This document shows positions 8,701-17,159 of a DNA stretch of 64,000 bases, one piece after another. A program made the translations under genes and the position numbers. The DNA lies in the NCBI RefSeq assembly GCF_000518765.1, contig NZ_JAEF01000016.1, positions 116,249 to 180,248 on the forward strand. The letters are read 5' to 3'. The notes below the pieces were generated by a model. That model saw nothing but the letters and a program-made list of their open reading frames with translations, ran no database searches and had not been told where the DNA came from. Each line of letters begins with the position of its first letter. Position 1 is the first letter of the stretch. The stretch comes from Ruminococcus flavefaciens ATCC 19208 (GTDB lineage: Bacteria; Bacillota; Clostridia; Oscillospirales; Ruminococcaceae).

Positions 8701-9212
8701 TCTGCCACCTCCTGCACAGCTTTAAGGAGTGCGCTGATGTTGCGCTCCTGTATTTTCGCAGGCATATAGCCCTTGATAGCTTTAACAGCTTCATCTGATG
8801 TGACAACTCCCGAAAGTCCCACTAAAAGTCCGAACATCACGGTATTCGCAGTCGGGAGTCTGAACTCAGCCGCAATGCTGTCAGCGTCAAATGTGAGAGC
8901 AACGTCTATAGTGTTTTTCGAGTTCACTATTATCTTTCCTGTGGGCTTCAGAAGTCCCTGAAGCTGCGGACTGTACAGCGTATCGTCGATTATAACGATA
9001 TAGTCAGCCTTTTCGGTCTGGCTTCTGTCAACTACAGGTTTGGTATCAAGCTTTGTGAAAGCTCTTACAGGTGCGCCTCGCCTCTCAGGTCCGAATGAGG
9101 GAAAAGCAAGTGCGTACTTATTATCATCATCTATGGTATAGGCTGCTCCGAGGAGCTTTGCGGCAGTGAATGCACCCTGTCCGCCTCGTCCGAGCCATAA
9201 TACTTCTGTCAT
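8697..9212 (-). CDS. 2-oxoacid:ferredoxin oxidoreductase, gamma subunit
   Basis: The 171-residue subunit starts with WLGRGGQGAFTAAKLLG, the hallmark of the gamma domain, and has GPERRGAPVRAFTK further in. It is the first gene of the gamma-delta-alpha-beta operon. A GGAGA ribosome site lies before the ATG, and the promoter with the shared regulatory signature is at 9244-9299. Confidence 0.92.
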   Translation of the reverse strand: MTEVLWLGRGGQGAFTAAKLLGAAYTIDDDNKYALAFPSFGPERRGAPVRAFTKLDTKPVVDRSQTEKADYIVIIDDTLYSPQLQGLLKPTGKIIVNSKNTIDVALTFDADSIAAEFRLPTANTVMFGLLVGLSGVVTSDEAVKAIKGYMPAKIQERNISALLKAVQEVAE

Positions 9213-9243
9213 AGCAGTTCTCCTATCATTTTAGTATGTTTTA

Positions 9244-9299
9244 ATTATATACCTCTCCGCATATTCTGTCCAATACAGGACTTCTATGCGGAGCTATAG
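9244..9299 (-). promoter_or_regulatory. Oxidoreductase operon promoter with shared LysR-type signature
   Basis: The -10 box is a perfect TATAAT (9244-9249) and the -35 box TGGACA (9267-9272) is 17 bases away. GTATTGGACA, CATAG and CTATA stand at the same spacings as in the paaK and ABC promoters. The outer CTATA half-site lies just downstream of the LysR stop codon, so this regulator is the obvious candidate to bind here. Confidence 0.82.
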
Positions 9300-9301
9300 G
9301 C

Positions 9302-10213
9302 TCAGTCTATATGAAGATAGGCTTTTATCTCGCGGATATATATTTCCGCCATTTCGCTGAGAATAACGTTTTTCAGCGTGATATAGCCGATCTCCATTAC
9401 CTCGTCGGACTCGTCCTCAAAAGGCACAGCGATATAATCATCGCCGTTGAGTTCCTCGCAGATAATGCCCGAGCACAGCGTATAGCCGCCCAGACCTATC
9501 ATCAGATTCAGCATTGTAGCACGGTCGTTAGCCTTGATAGTGCGCTGATAGTCAGCTGTGCTGAGCAGTTCCTCAGCCAGATAGAATGTACTGTTGTCGC
9601 CCTGCTCAAAGGAAAGACATGGATAGTCCGCAAGCTGCTCAAAGGTTATCTTCTTCTCCTTAGCGAGTGGGTGACCTTTCCAGAGGTAAACAAAGGGACT
9701 GCACTTGGTAAGCGTATGGAACTCCAGACCGTTGGAGTGGAGCAGCTTTGTTATGGATTTGCGGTTAAAGTCGTTGAGGTAGATGATACCTATCTCACTT
9801 TTCATAGTGGAAACGTCGCTGATGACCTCGGCAGTCTTGGTCTCGCGGACAGCAAACTCGTACTCCGCAGTATCGAACTCCTTGACCATTTCCACAAAGG
9901 CTTTTACTGCAAAGGAGTAGTGCTGAGTGGATACACCGAACTTTTTCTTGACATTGCCCTTGCCGCTGTATTTCTCAGCGAGAACGTCGAACTGTCCGAC
10001 TACCTGACGGGCGTACTGTACGAACTCTACACCGTCATTGGTAAGAGTAACACCGCGTCCGCTGCGATTGAAAATCTTTATGCCGATTTCTTTTTCAAGC
10101 TCCTGCACCGATGAGGTGAGGGAAGGCTGTGACACATAAAGCTGTTCCGCAGCCTTGTTCATTGAGCCTGTTGAAGATATTGCAAGTATGTATTTAAGCT
10201 GCTGTAAAGTCAT
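9302..10213 (-). CDS. LysR-family transcriptional regulator
   Basis: The 303-residue protein is a standard LysR-type regulator. The N-terminal winged helix-turn-helix has AISSTGSMNKAAEQLYVSQP and SLTSSVQELEKEIGIKIF, and the rest is a two-lobed inducer-binding domain. The general form resembles the CysB/CmbR-like regulators of cysteine and methionine genes, which suits the neighbouring cysteine synthase and transsulfuration genes, but that subfamily call is from memory. It lies between the cysK-like gene and the oxidoreductase operon, all on the minus strand. It probably binds the 33-bp signature found at three promoters. Confidence 0.88.
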   Translation of the reverse strand: MTLQQLKYILAISSTGSMNKAAEQLYVSQPSLTSSVQELEKEIGIKIFNRSGRGVTLTNDGVEFVQYARQVVGQFDVLAEKYSGKGNVKKKFGVSTQHYSFAVKAFVEMVKEFDTAEYEFAVRETKTAEVISDVSTMKSEIGIIYLNDFNRKSITKLLHSNGLEFHTLTKCSPFVYLWKGHPLAKEKKITFEQLADYPCLSFEQGDNSTFYLAEELLSTADYQRTIKANDRATMLNLMIGLGGYTLCSGIICEELNGDDYIAVPFEDESDEVMEIGYITLKNVILSEMAEIYIREIKAYLHID

Positions 10214-10249
10214 TGTTTACCTCCGTTTTATTCTCATTTGAGGGTATGC

Positions 10250-10268
10250 GGGCGGCGTAACGCCGCCC
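10250..10268. repeat. Palindrome GGGCGGCGTAACGCCGCCC
   Basis: A perfect 19-base palindrome lies between the cysteine synthase stop codon and the LysR start. It belongs to the short palindrome family of this window and could act as a weak terminator or mRNA stabiliser. Confidence 0.6.
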
Positions 10269-10282
10269 CTGCTCTCTACTAA

Positions 10283-11194
10283 CTAATCAAAGAGTCCTGT
10301 GCTGAAATAGCGGTCTCCGCGGTCGGGGAATACAGTGACGATATTGCCCTTTGCGCCGCTGTTTACAAGCTTGAGCACTGCTGCCATAGCTGCTCCCGAG
10401 GAAGAGCCTGCGATGATACCCTCGGTCTTTGCAAGAAGTCTTGCTGTACTGAATGCTTCTTCATCGTTCATCTTTATAACATCGTCCACAAGGGACATAT
10501 CCATAGTTTCTGCAATGAAATCGTTGCCGATTCCCTCTATGTTGTAGTCGGAATGCTCACCGCCGCCCATAGTAGAGCCAACGGGATCAGCGAGTATACC
10601 CTTTGCATTGGGATTTCTCTCCTTGATATAGCGGAGTATGCCGGTGTAAGTACCGCCGCTGCCTGCACCCGCCACAACATAGTCGATGTGACCGTCAAGT
10701 GCTTCGTATATCTCGCGTCCGGTAGTTTCGTAGTGGGCGAGGGGATTACTCTGATTCTTGAACTGCTCCAGCGATATTGAATCGGGTATCTGAGCCTTTA
10801 TCTCCTCAGCCTTTGCAACTGCTCCGAGCATACCAAGCTCACGGGGAGTATTTACTACCTCCGCACCGAGAGCGCGGAGAAGAGACTGCTTCTCAGCCGA
10901 GAACTTCGTAGGTACTACGAAAATTATTTTATAGCCGCGGTTCAGAGCCGCAAAAGCAATGCCAAGACCTGTATTGCCTGCGGTAGCTTCGACAATAGTG
11001 CCGCCCTTTTTCAGGAGTCCTTTTTTTTCGGCATCGTTTATCATGTACAGACCTGTGCGGTCCTTGACGCTGCCCGAGGGATTGTAGAGCTCAAGTTTTG
11101 CGAATACGTTGACTCCCTCAGCCCTGACTATATTTCCCAGTCTCACCAGCGGCGTGTTGCCGATGAGTGCCTGCATTGAATCATAGTATCTCAT
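10283..11194 (-). CDS. Cysteine synthase / cystathionine beta-synthase family protein
   Basis: This PLP enzyme of the CysK/CysM/MccA family is 303 residues from the chosen start. It has IGNTPLVRLG near the N-terminus, the PLP lysine in PSGSVKDRTGLY, the GNTGLG loop, and the CysM/MccA-like end PDRGDRYFSTGLF. It would make cysteine from O-acetylserine and sulfide, or cystathionine from O-acetylserine and homocysteine. The second reaction fits the adjacent transsulfuration gene and luxS. The frame extends to 11239, but MRYYDSMQALIGNTP is the usual family start, so I place it at 11194, 10 bases after the upstream stop codon. Confidence 0.9.
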   Translation of the reverse strand: MRYYDSMQALIGNTPLVRLGNIVRAEGVNVFAKLELYNPSGSVKDRTGLYMINDAEKKGLLKKGGTIVEATAGNTGLGIAFAALNRGYKIIFVVPTKFSAEKQSLLRALGAEVVNTPRELGMLGAVAKAEEIKAQIPDSISLEQFKNQSNPLAHYETTGREIYEALDGHIDYVVAGAGSGGTYTGILRYIKERNPNAKGILADPVGSTMGGGEHSDYNIEGIGNDFIAETMDMSLVDDVIKMNDEEAFSTARLLAKTEGIIAGSSSGAAMAAVLKLVNSGAKGNIVTVFPDRGDRYFSTGLFD

Positions 11195-11204
11195 ATCTAT
11201 TATC

Positions 11205-12365
11205 TCACTTTCTCTCGGATTTTGCAATAGCCTGTTCAATATCTGCTATAATATCCTCAATATTTTCAATTCCGACTGAGAGGCGGATAAGTCCGTCTGT
11301 GATACCGACTTTCTTACGGATATCCGCAGGAATTGAAGCGTGTGTCATTGTTGCAGGGTGGCATACAAGTGACTCAACGCCGCCGAGGCTCTCAGCAAGT
11401 GAAACAAGCTCAAGGCTCTCGAAGAAAGTGTTTATATCGTAATTCTCATGGAGCTCAAATGAGATCATCGCACCGCCGTTTTTAGCCTGCTTTTTGTTGA
11501 TCTCATAGCCCTTGTCGCTTTTCAGTCCCGGATAGTAGACATTCTTCACTGCCTTATGGTTCAGGAGATATTCCGATACCTTTTCTGCGTTCTCAACGTG
11601 CCTGTCCATGCGGACTGCAAGAGTTTTTATACCGCGGATAAGCAGGAACGAGTCGAATGGTCCGAGGACTCCGCCTGTGGAGTTCTGAATGAATGCAATC
11701 TTCTCGGCAAGCTCGGGAGTGCTTACAACTGCAAGTCCCGATACAACGTCACTGTGTCCGCCGAGGTACTTTGTAGCGCTGTGTACGACTATATCTGCAC
11801 CGAGAGAAAGAGGCTTCTGCAAGTAAGGAGTCATAAATGTATTGTCCACGATAACGAGAAGTCCGTGTCTGTGGGATACCTCTGCAATTGCCTTTATATC
11901 GGTAATTGTCATAAGCGGATTTGCAGGACTCTCGATAATTACTGCCTTAACGTCGTCGGTTATCTGGCTCTCGTAAACATCGGGGTGCTCAGTGTCTGCA
12001 ATGGTGTAAGTAAAGTCGAAATGGTCGAACACCTTACTCAGCAGTCGGAATGTGCCGCCGTAAACGTTGCTTGATATAAGCACTCTGTCGCCGCTGTGGA
12101 GCAGACTGAGTACAGCCGTCAGGGCTGCCATTCCCGAGCCGAAAGCAAAGCCTGCATAGCCGCCCTCAAGGTCTCTGATGAGTGCTTCGAGAGCCTCACG
12201 GGTGGGGTTGCCTGTGCGTGAATACTCATATCCGCGCATTTTTCCGAGACCGTCCTGTTTATAGGTGGAGGTCTGGTAGATCGGCACATTTACTGCGCCT
12301 GTACGCTCGTCAATGGAGATACCTCCGTGGATAAGTGCTGTTTCTGTATTTTTATAATTACTCAT
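11205..12365 (-). CDS. Transsulfuration PLP enzyme (MetB/MetC/MccB family)
   Basis: The 386-residue protein belongs to the Cys/Met metabolism PLP family. It has TALIHGGISIDERTGAVNVP at the start, YEYSRTGNPTR, SGMAALTAV, and the PLP lysine in VHSATKYLGGHSDV. Members act as cystathionine gamma-lyase, gamma-synthase or beta-lyase, and sequence alone does not separate them. Paired with a CysM/MccA-like gene it most likely forms a homocysteine-to-cysteine or cysteine-to-methionine branch, in the manner of Bacillus mccA-mccB. It is the first gene of that pair; a CTCCTTTT (minus AAAAGGAG) ribosome site is close to the ATG. Confidence 0.9.
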   Translation of the reverse strand: MSNYKNTETALIHGGISIDERTGAVNVPIYQTSTYKQDGLGKMRGYEYSRTGNPTREALEALIRDLEGGYAGFAFGSGMAALTAVLSLLHSGDRVLISSNVYGGTFRLLSKVFDHFDFTYTIADTEHPDVYESQITDDVKAVIIESPANPLMTITDIKAIAEVSHRHGLLVIVDNTFMTPYLQKPLSLGADIVVHSATKYLGGHSDVVSGLAVVSTPELAEKIAFIQNSTGGVLGPFDSFLLIRGIKTLAVRMDRHVENAEKVSEYLLNHKAVKNVYYPGLKSDKGYEINKKQAKNGGAMISFELHENYDINTFFESLELVSLAESLGGVESLVCHPATMTHASIPADIRKKVGITDGLIRLSVGIENIEDIIADIEQAIAKSERK

Positions 12366-12421
12366 AATAATTCTCCTTTTTCTAAGCCGTCAGCCATTAG
12401 CCGTTAGCCTTTAGCTTTATC

Positions 12422-12510
12422 GGAACGCCGAGGGTTACTCCCTACAGTGTAGGGAGATGTCAGCAAAGCTGACAGAGGGTCGCGGCTCCTGTTGGGAGGC
12501 GTTCCCTACA
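12422..12510 (+). repeat. 89-bp cloverleaf-forming repeat, copy 1
   Basis: The outer arms GGAACGCC and GGCGTTCC enclose three hairpins: CTCCCTA/TAGGGAG, TGTCAGC/GCTGACA and CTCC/GGGAG. The copy at 25987-26075 is its exact reverse complement over 89 bases, and the copy at 40910-40998 differs at only a few positions. No coding frame is present. It lies in the 258-bp gap between the methyltransferase and transsulfuration genes. That gap also holds a GGGGCTGATG/CACATCAGCCCC palindrome (about 12524-12545) and AATTCCG units near 12594-12626. Confidence 0.85.
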
Positions 12511-12623
12511 AATTTCCTTTGTAGGGGCTGATGCCCACATCAGCCCACTGGTAATACATTTTATTTAAATCCGTCCGCGTCAGCGGACACCATAATTCCT
12601 AATTCCGCATTACGAATTCCGAA

Positions 12624-13520
12624 TTACTCATAATCGTAGCCTGCGGTATATGTTGCCGAGATCAGGCTCACGTTTTCAAATGCTTTAAGTCCGTCCGTGC
12701 GTCCGTCGAAGTATTCCTTCTGGACTTTCTCAGGCGGCATATATGTGTCTATCTGGAAGCCGAGGGAGTAAAGTGCACGTGAAACTTCACTGTAATCATA
12801 ACCGCCGCGCATGACCTCTCCGAGGGCTTCCGTCATAAGTTCAAGTCTTTCCACTCTGCGAGGAAACTCACCTGTCTTTATAGGATAATCGAACACTAAC
12901 TCGCTGCCGAGAGCCGATAGCTCAGCCATTTGCTTCAGAGTATCCGTGAACACATCAAGTGTAAGATAATAGGTAACTCCCAGTATGCTGAAAAATGTCT
13001 TTTTATTCGGATCAAAGCCTGATTCAAGAAGCTTGTCGCACATTCGCTCCTTCTCGAAATCAACGGGTACGTAGTGTACATTGGGACGTAAATTCCATTC
13101 AAGCTCCCTTATCTTTTCAAGTTTGTAGCGCTGAGTGTCGGGGTGGTCTATCTCAAACACCTCGATATTCTCGTTGTCATTGCGGAATGAAAATGTGTCC
13201 GAGCCTGCCCCGCATATTACGTACTGGACTTTTCCGTTTTCCCTTGCGAAGTCCGCAAGCCTGCTCTCGTTGAAGTGTATCCTCGACAGCGGTATGGGAG
13301 CGAAGTATTCGCTTATTATCTGCTCGGTGTCCTCGCGTGAGAACTGCTGCGAGCCGTCAAGTCCGCTGCTGATAAGCTCATATATATTGTCGTATTCTTC
13401 CTTGCCAAGCATATCGTAGGCAAGGTAATCATCGTATATCTTCTGGCGCGAAAGGTTTGAGTGCCATGCTCTCACAAACGCGCATATCTTAGCGGTAACG
13501 CTTTCTCTTTCATTGACCAT
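12624..13520 (-). CDS. Class I SAM-dependent methyltransferase, leucine carboxyl methyltransferase (LCM/PPM) family
   Basis: The 298-residue enzyme has the LCM-family features SRQKIYDDYLAYDM near the N-terminus, the SAM-binding QYVICGAGSDTFSFRN-like segment (VICGAGSDTFSF), VFEIDHPDTQRYKLEKI, and FSILGVTYYL. Bacterial members are O-methyltransferases, often of small molecules; the substrate here is unknown. I start it at 13520, where GGAGG lies five bases before the ATG; the longer frame to 13571 runs through a terminator hairpin. The leader in front can fold as an attenuator. It stands alone between repeats and the ABC operon. Confidence 0.85.
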   Translation of the reverse strand: MVNERESVTAKICAFVRAWHSNLSRQKIYDDYLAYDMLGKEEYDNIYELISSGLDGSQQFSREDTEQIISEYFAPIPLSRIHFNESRLADFARENGKVQYVICGAGSDTFSFRNDNENIEVFEIDHPDTQRYKLEKIRELEWNLRPNVHYVPVDFEKERMCDKLLESGFDPNKKTFFSILGVTYYLTLDVFTDTLKQMAELSALGSELVFDYPIKTGEFPRRVERLELMTEALGEVMRGGYDYSEVSRALYSLGFQIDTYMPPEKVQKEYFDGRTDGLKAFENVSLISATYTAGYDYE

Positions 13521-13543
13521 ATTGACCTCCAAAATACAAAAAA

Positions 13544-13646
13544 CGCGGAATGTATGACACACTCCGCGCATAACAGCTTACGCTGAATTTACTCAATGAC
13601 ATCAGGAAAAAGCGCAACATCGCTGAGCATAAGTAAGCGGAATGCG
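13544..13646 (-). promoter_or_regulatory. Attenuator-like leader of the methyltransferase gene
   Basis: On the minus strand a hairpin (CGCGGAGTGT with ACATTCCGCG, 13544-13568) is followed by TTTTTTGTATTTT and then directly by the GGAGG site, so it can stop transcription before the gene. Upstream, CGCATTCCGC (13637-13646) can pair over ten positions, two of them wobbles, with the 5' arm of that hairpin and so form an antiterminator. Between them a 13-codon frame (13589-13630, MLSDVALFPDVIE) is present, but without a clear ribosome site. Confidence 0.6.
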
Positions 13647-14186
13647 TGGGCACATCATATTACACATACAACAACACATTTTATAAATAGCTCTCATGTT
13701 CAGCCGTCCTTTCTGTTAAACTCTGTATTCCTATCGGAACAATATGAATTATATCATATAACAGTGAAATTGTCAATAGTTTCAGTCTATATTCAGCGAT
13801 AGTTATAGAATTATTCTATTATTCCTGTAGGTTTTATAGATTTTGTTGATTCAGAACTAAGATTGTAGGGACGACCAATGGTCGTCCGCCAATCCCGATG
13901 ATATTCCCCGAGTCGAGAAGCAACTGCCCTGTTGATGATACGCAGACGAGCAAGGGTGCAGCGTCACGCTGCCCGAGCTTTACGATGCAAGAGGGAACGA
14001 TATAAACATTCCTTCTTCCTTCCTTGCACTCTTGAACAATTTAAATCGCTAAAGTACATTGCATAGAAAATATAGTAAGGAGCAAGGGTGAAAGGAAGGA
14101 AGGAAGGAAGAAAGAGTGCAAGAGTGCAACAAAAAAGCCAAAGAACGAACAATCATCGCTCTCCGGCTTTATCATCTTATATTTAT
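13647..14186. other. Intergenic stretch with palindromes and a GGAA-repeat inverted pair
   Basis: I see no supportable gene here. It holds GTAGGGACGACC-AATGGTCGTCC (about 13866-13889), GCAGCGTCACGCTGC (about 13957-13971), and two approximately inverted purine/pyrimidine tracts: CTTCTTCCTTCCTTGCACTC near 14010-14032 and AAGGAAGGAAGGAAGGAAG near 14093-14111, the latter followed by AGAGTGCAAGAGTGCAAC. Confidence 0.55.
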
Positions 14187-15107
14187 TCATCGTTTCCACC
14201 TTAAAAGACGGTTCTGAAGCTTATTGAACAGGAATGTAACTGCAATTACAACAAAACCGATAACGAGAAGTCCTGTGATAGTGCGTGTGTAGTCTCCGAA
14301 GTCTGAATAATACTTAACGTAATAGCCCATTCCGTCACGTGCGCCTATCATCTCAGCAGATGTGAGAAGTATGAATGATACGCTGAGTCCCTGATTGCAG
14401 CCGAGGAATATCTGCTGTAATGAAGCAGGAAGTATAACTCTGAACAGCATTTCAGGCTTGCTTACGTTGAGCACCTTTGCCGAGTCGATTATTTTCTTGT
14501 CAACTCCGAGCACACCGCTCATTGTACCTGCGAATACAGGCCAGAAGGTCGCAAGGAAGATAACGAATACTGATACTGACTTGAATGTGGGGAGAAGTGC
14601 GATACCGTATGGTATGTAAACTATAGGCGGTATCGAGCTGAAAAACTTTGTGATATATGTAGCAGCTCCGCCTATTCTTGCACTCCAGCCTATGAAAAGT
14701 CCGAGAGGTATCGCAACCGCAGCGGCGATCAGGAAGCCCTTTACGGTAGTTCCCAGTGAGCTTACTATATTTGTTAATATAGCCGATCTGTCCTCAGTAA
14801 ACTGATGTATTACCTTGCCAGGTGCAGGGAAAAGCAGGTCGTTGAGAATATTGTACTTTGCTGTAGCCAGTGACCATACTCCTAAAAGTACGTACACAAA
14901 GCCTGTAATATCAAGGAGAAGCGAAAGGCTTTCCTCTTTTTTTATTAATGCTGAAGCTGCAAGCACGATGACTTCAAGTCCCACAGCAAAGGTCACAAGT
15001 GAGCTTGTAAATACTTCCTTTGTGGACTTATCGGGCAGAAGCTGTATAAGCAGAAGTACTATGAAAAGCAGATGTGTGATACGGAGATAACGTCTTTTCG
15101 CTGTCAT
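14187..15107 (-). CDS. ABC transporter permease, SsuC/TauC family
   Basis: The 306-residue membrane protein has two N-terminal hydrophobic segments followed by a binding-protein-dependent permease domain with about five more. The EAA-like cytoplasmic loop is DSAKVLNVSKPEMLFRVILP at about residues 205-224, which would contact the ATPase. The family serves sulfonates, taurine, nitrate, thiamine precursors and related compounds. The gene overlaps the ATPase gene by four bases and is the last gene of the operon. Confidence 0.88.
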   Translation of the reverse strand: MTAKRRYLRITHLLFIVLLLIQLLPDKSTKEVFTSSLVTFAVGLEVIVLAASALIKKEESLSLLLDITGFVYVLLGVWSLATAKYNILNDLLFPAPGKVIHQFTEDRSAILTNIVSSLGTTVKGFLIAAAVAIPLGLFIGWSARIGGAATYITKFFSSIPPIVYIPYGIALLPTFKSVSVFVIFLATFWPVFAGTMSGVLGVDKKIIDSAKVLNVSKPEMLFRVILPASLQQIFLGCNQGLSVSFILLTSAEMIGARDGMGYYVKYYSDFGDYTRTITGLLVIGFVVIAVTFLFNKLQNRLLRWKR

Positions 15108-15922
15108 AATACCACCTCATCTCCGCCGATACGCTCGGCAATATCACTGTAGAGAAGTGAAAGCAGCTTATTGCGGAACTTTCCGTACTCCTCGGTCTTT
15201 ACTAAGTCATCACGTCTGCGTGGGCGGTCAAATGGTACGTTTACCACTTCATTCACAGTACCGGGGTGAGCTGTGAGAACTACTATCTTATCAGAAAGAA
15301 GAATAGCCTCGTCGATATCGTGAGTAACGAATACTACAGTCTTGCGCGGCTCTGAGCCGTCACCCTCCCATAATTTAAGGAGAAGCTCCTGTAATATAAC
15401 ACGGTTCTTTGCGTCGATAGCGCTGAAGGGTTCGTCCATGAGAAGTATCTGCGTATCCATTGCAAGTGCTCTTGCGATAGCTGCTCTCTGCTGCATACCG
15501 CCTGAAAGCTGTGAGGGATATTTGCTGCCGAAGCCTGTAAGTCCTACCTTTGTGAGGAATTCGTCAGCTATTTTAGCGCGTTCACTGCGCTTTACATCGT
15601 GTCTGGACTGCTTTATGCCAAACTCGATGTTCTTTCTTGTGGTCATCCACGGGAACAGTGAATAGTGCTGGAAAACAACTCCGCGCTCTGTACCTGTGCC
15701 GTGAAGCTCCTTGCCGTCTATCTGTACTGTGCCGCCGGCAGGGGCATAAAGCCCCTCCAGGACACTGAGCAGAGTTGATTTGCCGCAGCCGCTTGCACCG
15801 ATAACGCTTACGAACTCGCCGTCAGCAACGCCGAATGAAACGTCGTGGAGTGCGTTGAAGCTGCGCTTGTTTTCTATGTAATTTACGGTAAGATCTTTAA
15901 TTTCGATTTTATTCGTAGTCAT
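15104..15922 (-). CDS. ABC transporter ATP-binding protein, SsuB/TauB family
   Basis: The 272-residue ATPase has Walker A GASGCGKST at about residues 41-49, the Q-loop in FQHYSLFPW, the signature LSGGMQQR, Walker B ILLMDEPFSAID and the switch TVVFVTHDIDEA. It powers import through the adjacent permease. It overlaps its neighbours on both sides, by 14 bases with the binding-protein gene and 4 with the permease gene. Confidence 0.93.
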   Translation of the reverse strand: MTTNKIEIKDLTVNYIENKRSFNALHDVSFGVADGEFVSVIGASGCGKSTLLSVLEGLYAPAGGTVQIDGKELHGTGTERGVVFQHYSLFPWMTTRKNIEFGIKQSRHDVKRSERAKIADEFLTKVGLTGFGSKYPSQLSGGMQQRAAIARALAMDTQILLMDEPFSAIDAKNRVILQELLLKLWEGDGSEPRKTVVFVTHDIDEAILLSDKIVVLTAHPGTVNEVVNVPFDRPRRRDDLVKTEEYGKFRNKLLSLLYSDIAERIGGDEVVL

Positions 15923-17114
15923 TGAAATGCTCCTCTAACGATTTATAAATATCATCGGAGTTCTCAGCTAAGATACTGTCAAGTGCATTCTTGTATATAT
16001 CTGTATTGTAATACGGCTCAATGTCGTAATCGTTTGTATATCCAAGCTCTATAATAGTATCTTTAAGTGTGAGAGTACCCTGCTTGTCAGGATCGGGGCT
16101 TGATACGCTGTATCCGCCGTAAACCTCTGTGTCTATGAACTCCTCGTCAATGTCGATGTACTTCTTAACGTCCTTGATAGTCTTATCATGGTCGGACTGT
16201 GTGAAGTGATAAGCTTTGATGAATGCTCTCTCGATAGCAGTATATGTATTGGGATTATCATTGAGAGCTGATGTCTTGGCTACCTGACGGCAGCATGGCT
16301 GATTTTCAAGTGCCTTTTCGTGTGCGCAGTAGTAAACTACCTTGTAGCCCTGTGACTTTGCAAGTGAAGCATAAGGTGAATATACGGAAGCTGCGTCGAT
16401 AGAGCTGTTGAGCAGTGCTGCGTAAGCGTCCTTCTGGCTGTCAAAGTAAACGATATTTACCTTGTCCTTGCCCTCGCCTATCTCGATGCCTGCATTCTTC
16501 AGAAGTATCTGGAGCTCTGCATCCTGAACGCTGTTCTTTACGGAAGCAACGTTTCTGCCCTTGAGTATCTCTACGCCAAGCTCGTCCTTGTCTGCGAACT
16601 CGGACTTGATAACATAGCCGTGACCGTTTGTCATTGCTCCACCGAATATTGAAACGTCATGTCCCTGACTCTGGAATGTAAGTGTTGGTACTGAACCGAT
16701 GAATGCAACGTCAAGCTTGTCAGACTCAAGTCCGTTTACAAGCTCGGCAGCACTGGAGAACTGTGTAAGAGTAACTTTAAGTCCCTCTTCTTTGAAGTAG
16801 CCTTCCTCCTGTGCAACGAATGCAAGAAGATGTGCTGTGGAGTTGAGGTATCCGATATTTATATCTGTTTTCTCAGGTGTACCGATAACTGCCTCTGCAC
16901 TGTCACCGCAGCAGTCAGCCACACCGTCCTTGCAGCAGTCCTTATCTTTATCCTCACAGCAGTCCTTTGTTTCTTCCGCAGCTGATGCATCAGGCTGTGC
17001 AGCTGTCTTTGCCTCTGTTTTCGTTTCAGAGCTCTGTGAGTTGTTATTGAATGCACCGCAGCCTGTAAGTAAGGAAAGTGCTGCAAGTGCGGAAACGATT
17101 TTATACTTATTCAT
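15909..17114 (-). CDS. ABC transporter substrate-binding lipoprotein with Cys-Cys octarepeat linker
   Basis: The 401-residue protein is an SsuA/THI5-like periplasmic-binding-fold lipoprotein. The lipobox LLTGC ends at Cys19. The binding domain starts near residue 80 (INIGYLNSTAHLLAFVAQEE) and contains AFIGSVPTLTFQSQG and YDIEPYYNTDIY. Unusually, the linker has three Cys-Cys pairs at 52-53, 60-61 and 68-69, exactly eight residues apart in a DCCxD repeat, and a fourth pair (QPCCRQ) in the domain. The ORF could extend to a GTG at 17123, but an AAAGGTG ribosome site is correctly placed for the ATG at 17114. Substrate unknown; a sulfur compound is the leading guess. Confidence 0.87.
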   Translation of the reverse strand: MNKYKIVSALAALSLLTGCGAFNNNSQSSETKTEAKTAAQPDASAAEETKDCCEDKDKDCCKDGVADCCGDSAEAVIGTPEKTDINIGYLNSTAHLLAFVAQEEGYFKEEGLKVTLTQFSSAAELVNGLESDKLDVAFIGSVPTLTFQSQGHDVSIFGGAMTNGHGYVIKSEFADKDELGVEILKGRNVASVKNSVQDAELQILLKNAGIEIGEGKDKVNIVYFDSQKDAYAALLNSSIDAASVYSPYASLAKSQGYKVVYYCAHEKALENQPCCRQVAKTSALNDNPNTYTAIERAFIKAYHFTQSDHDKTIKDVKKYIDIDEEFIDTEVYGGYSVSSPDPDKQGTLTLKDTIIELGYTNDYDIEPYYNTDIYKNALDSILAENSDDIYKSLEEHFNDYE

Positions 17115-17159
17115 ATTTATCACCTTTCAAATTAAAAACTTATTATTCTTTCGGACTTA

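Noticed and set aside
12366..12421. Possible fourth copy of the LysR signature before the transsulfuration gene
   Set aside because: I looked for YTATA-N6-MATAG-N7-GTATTRGACA here and before the LysR and aminotransferase genes and did not find it.
13964..14152. 62-codon minus-strand hydrophobic ORF
   Set aside because: It runs through the GGAA-type repeats and a G/C palindrome and lacks a ribosome site.
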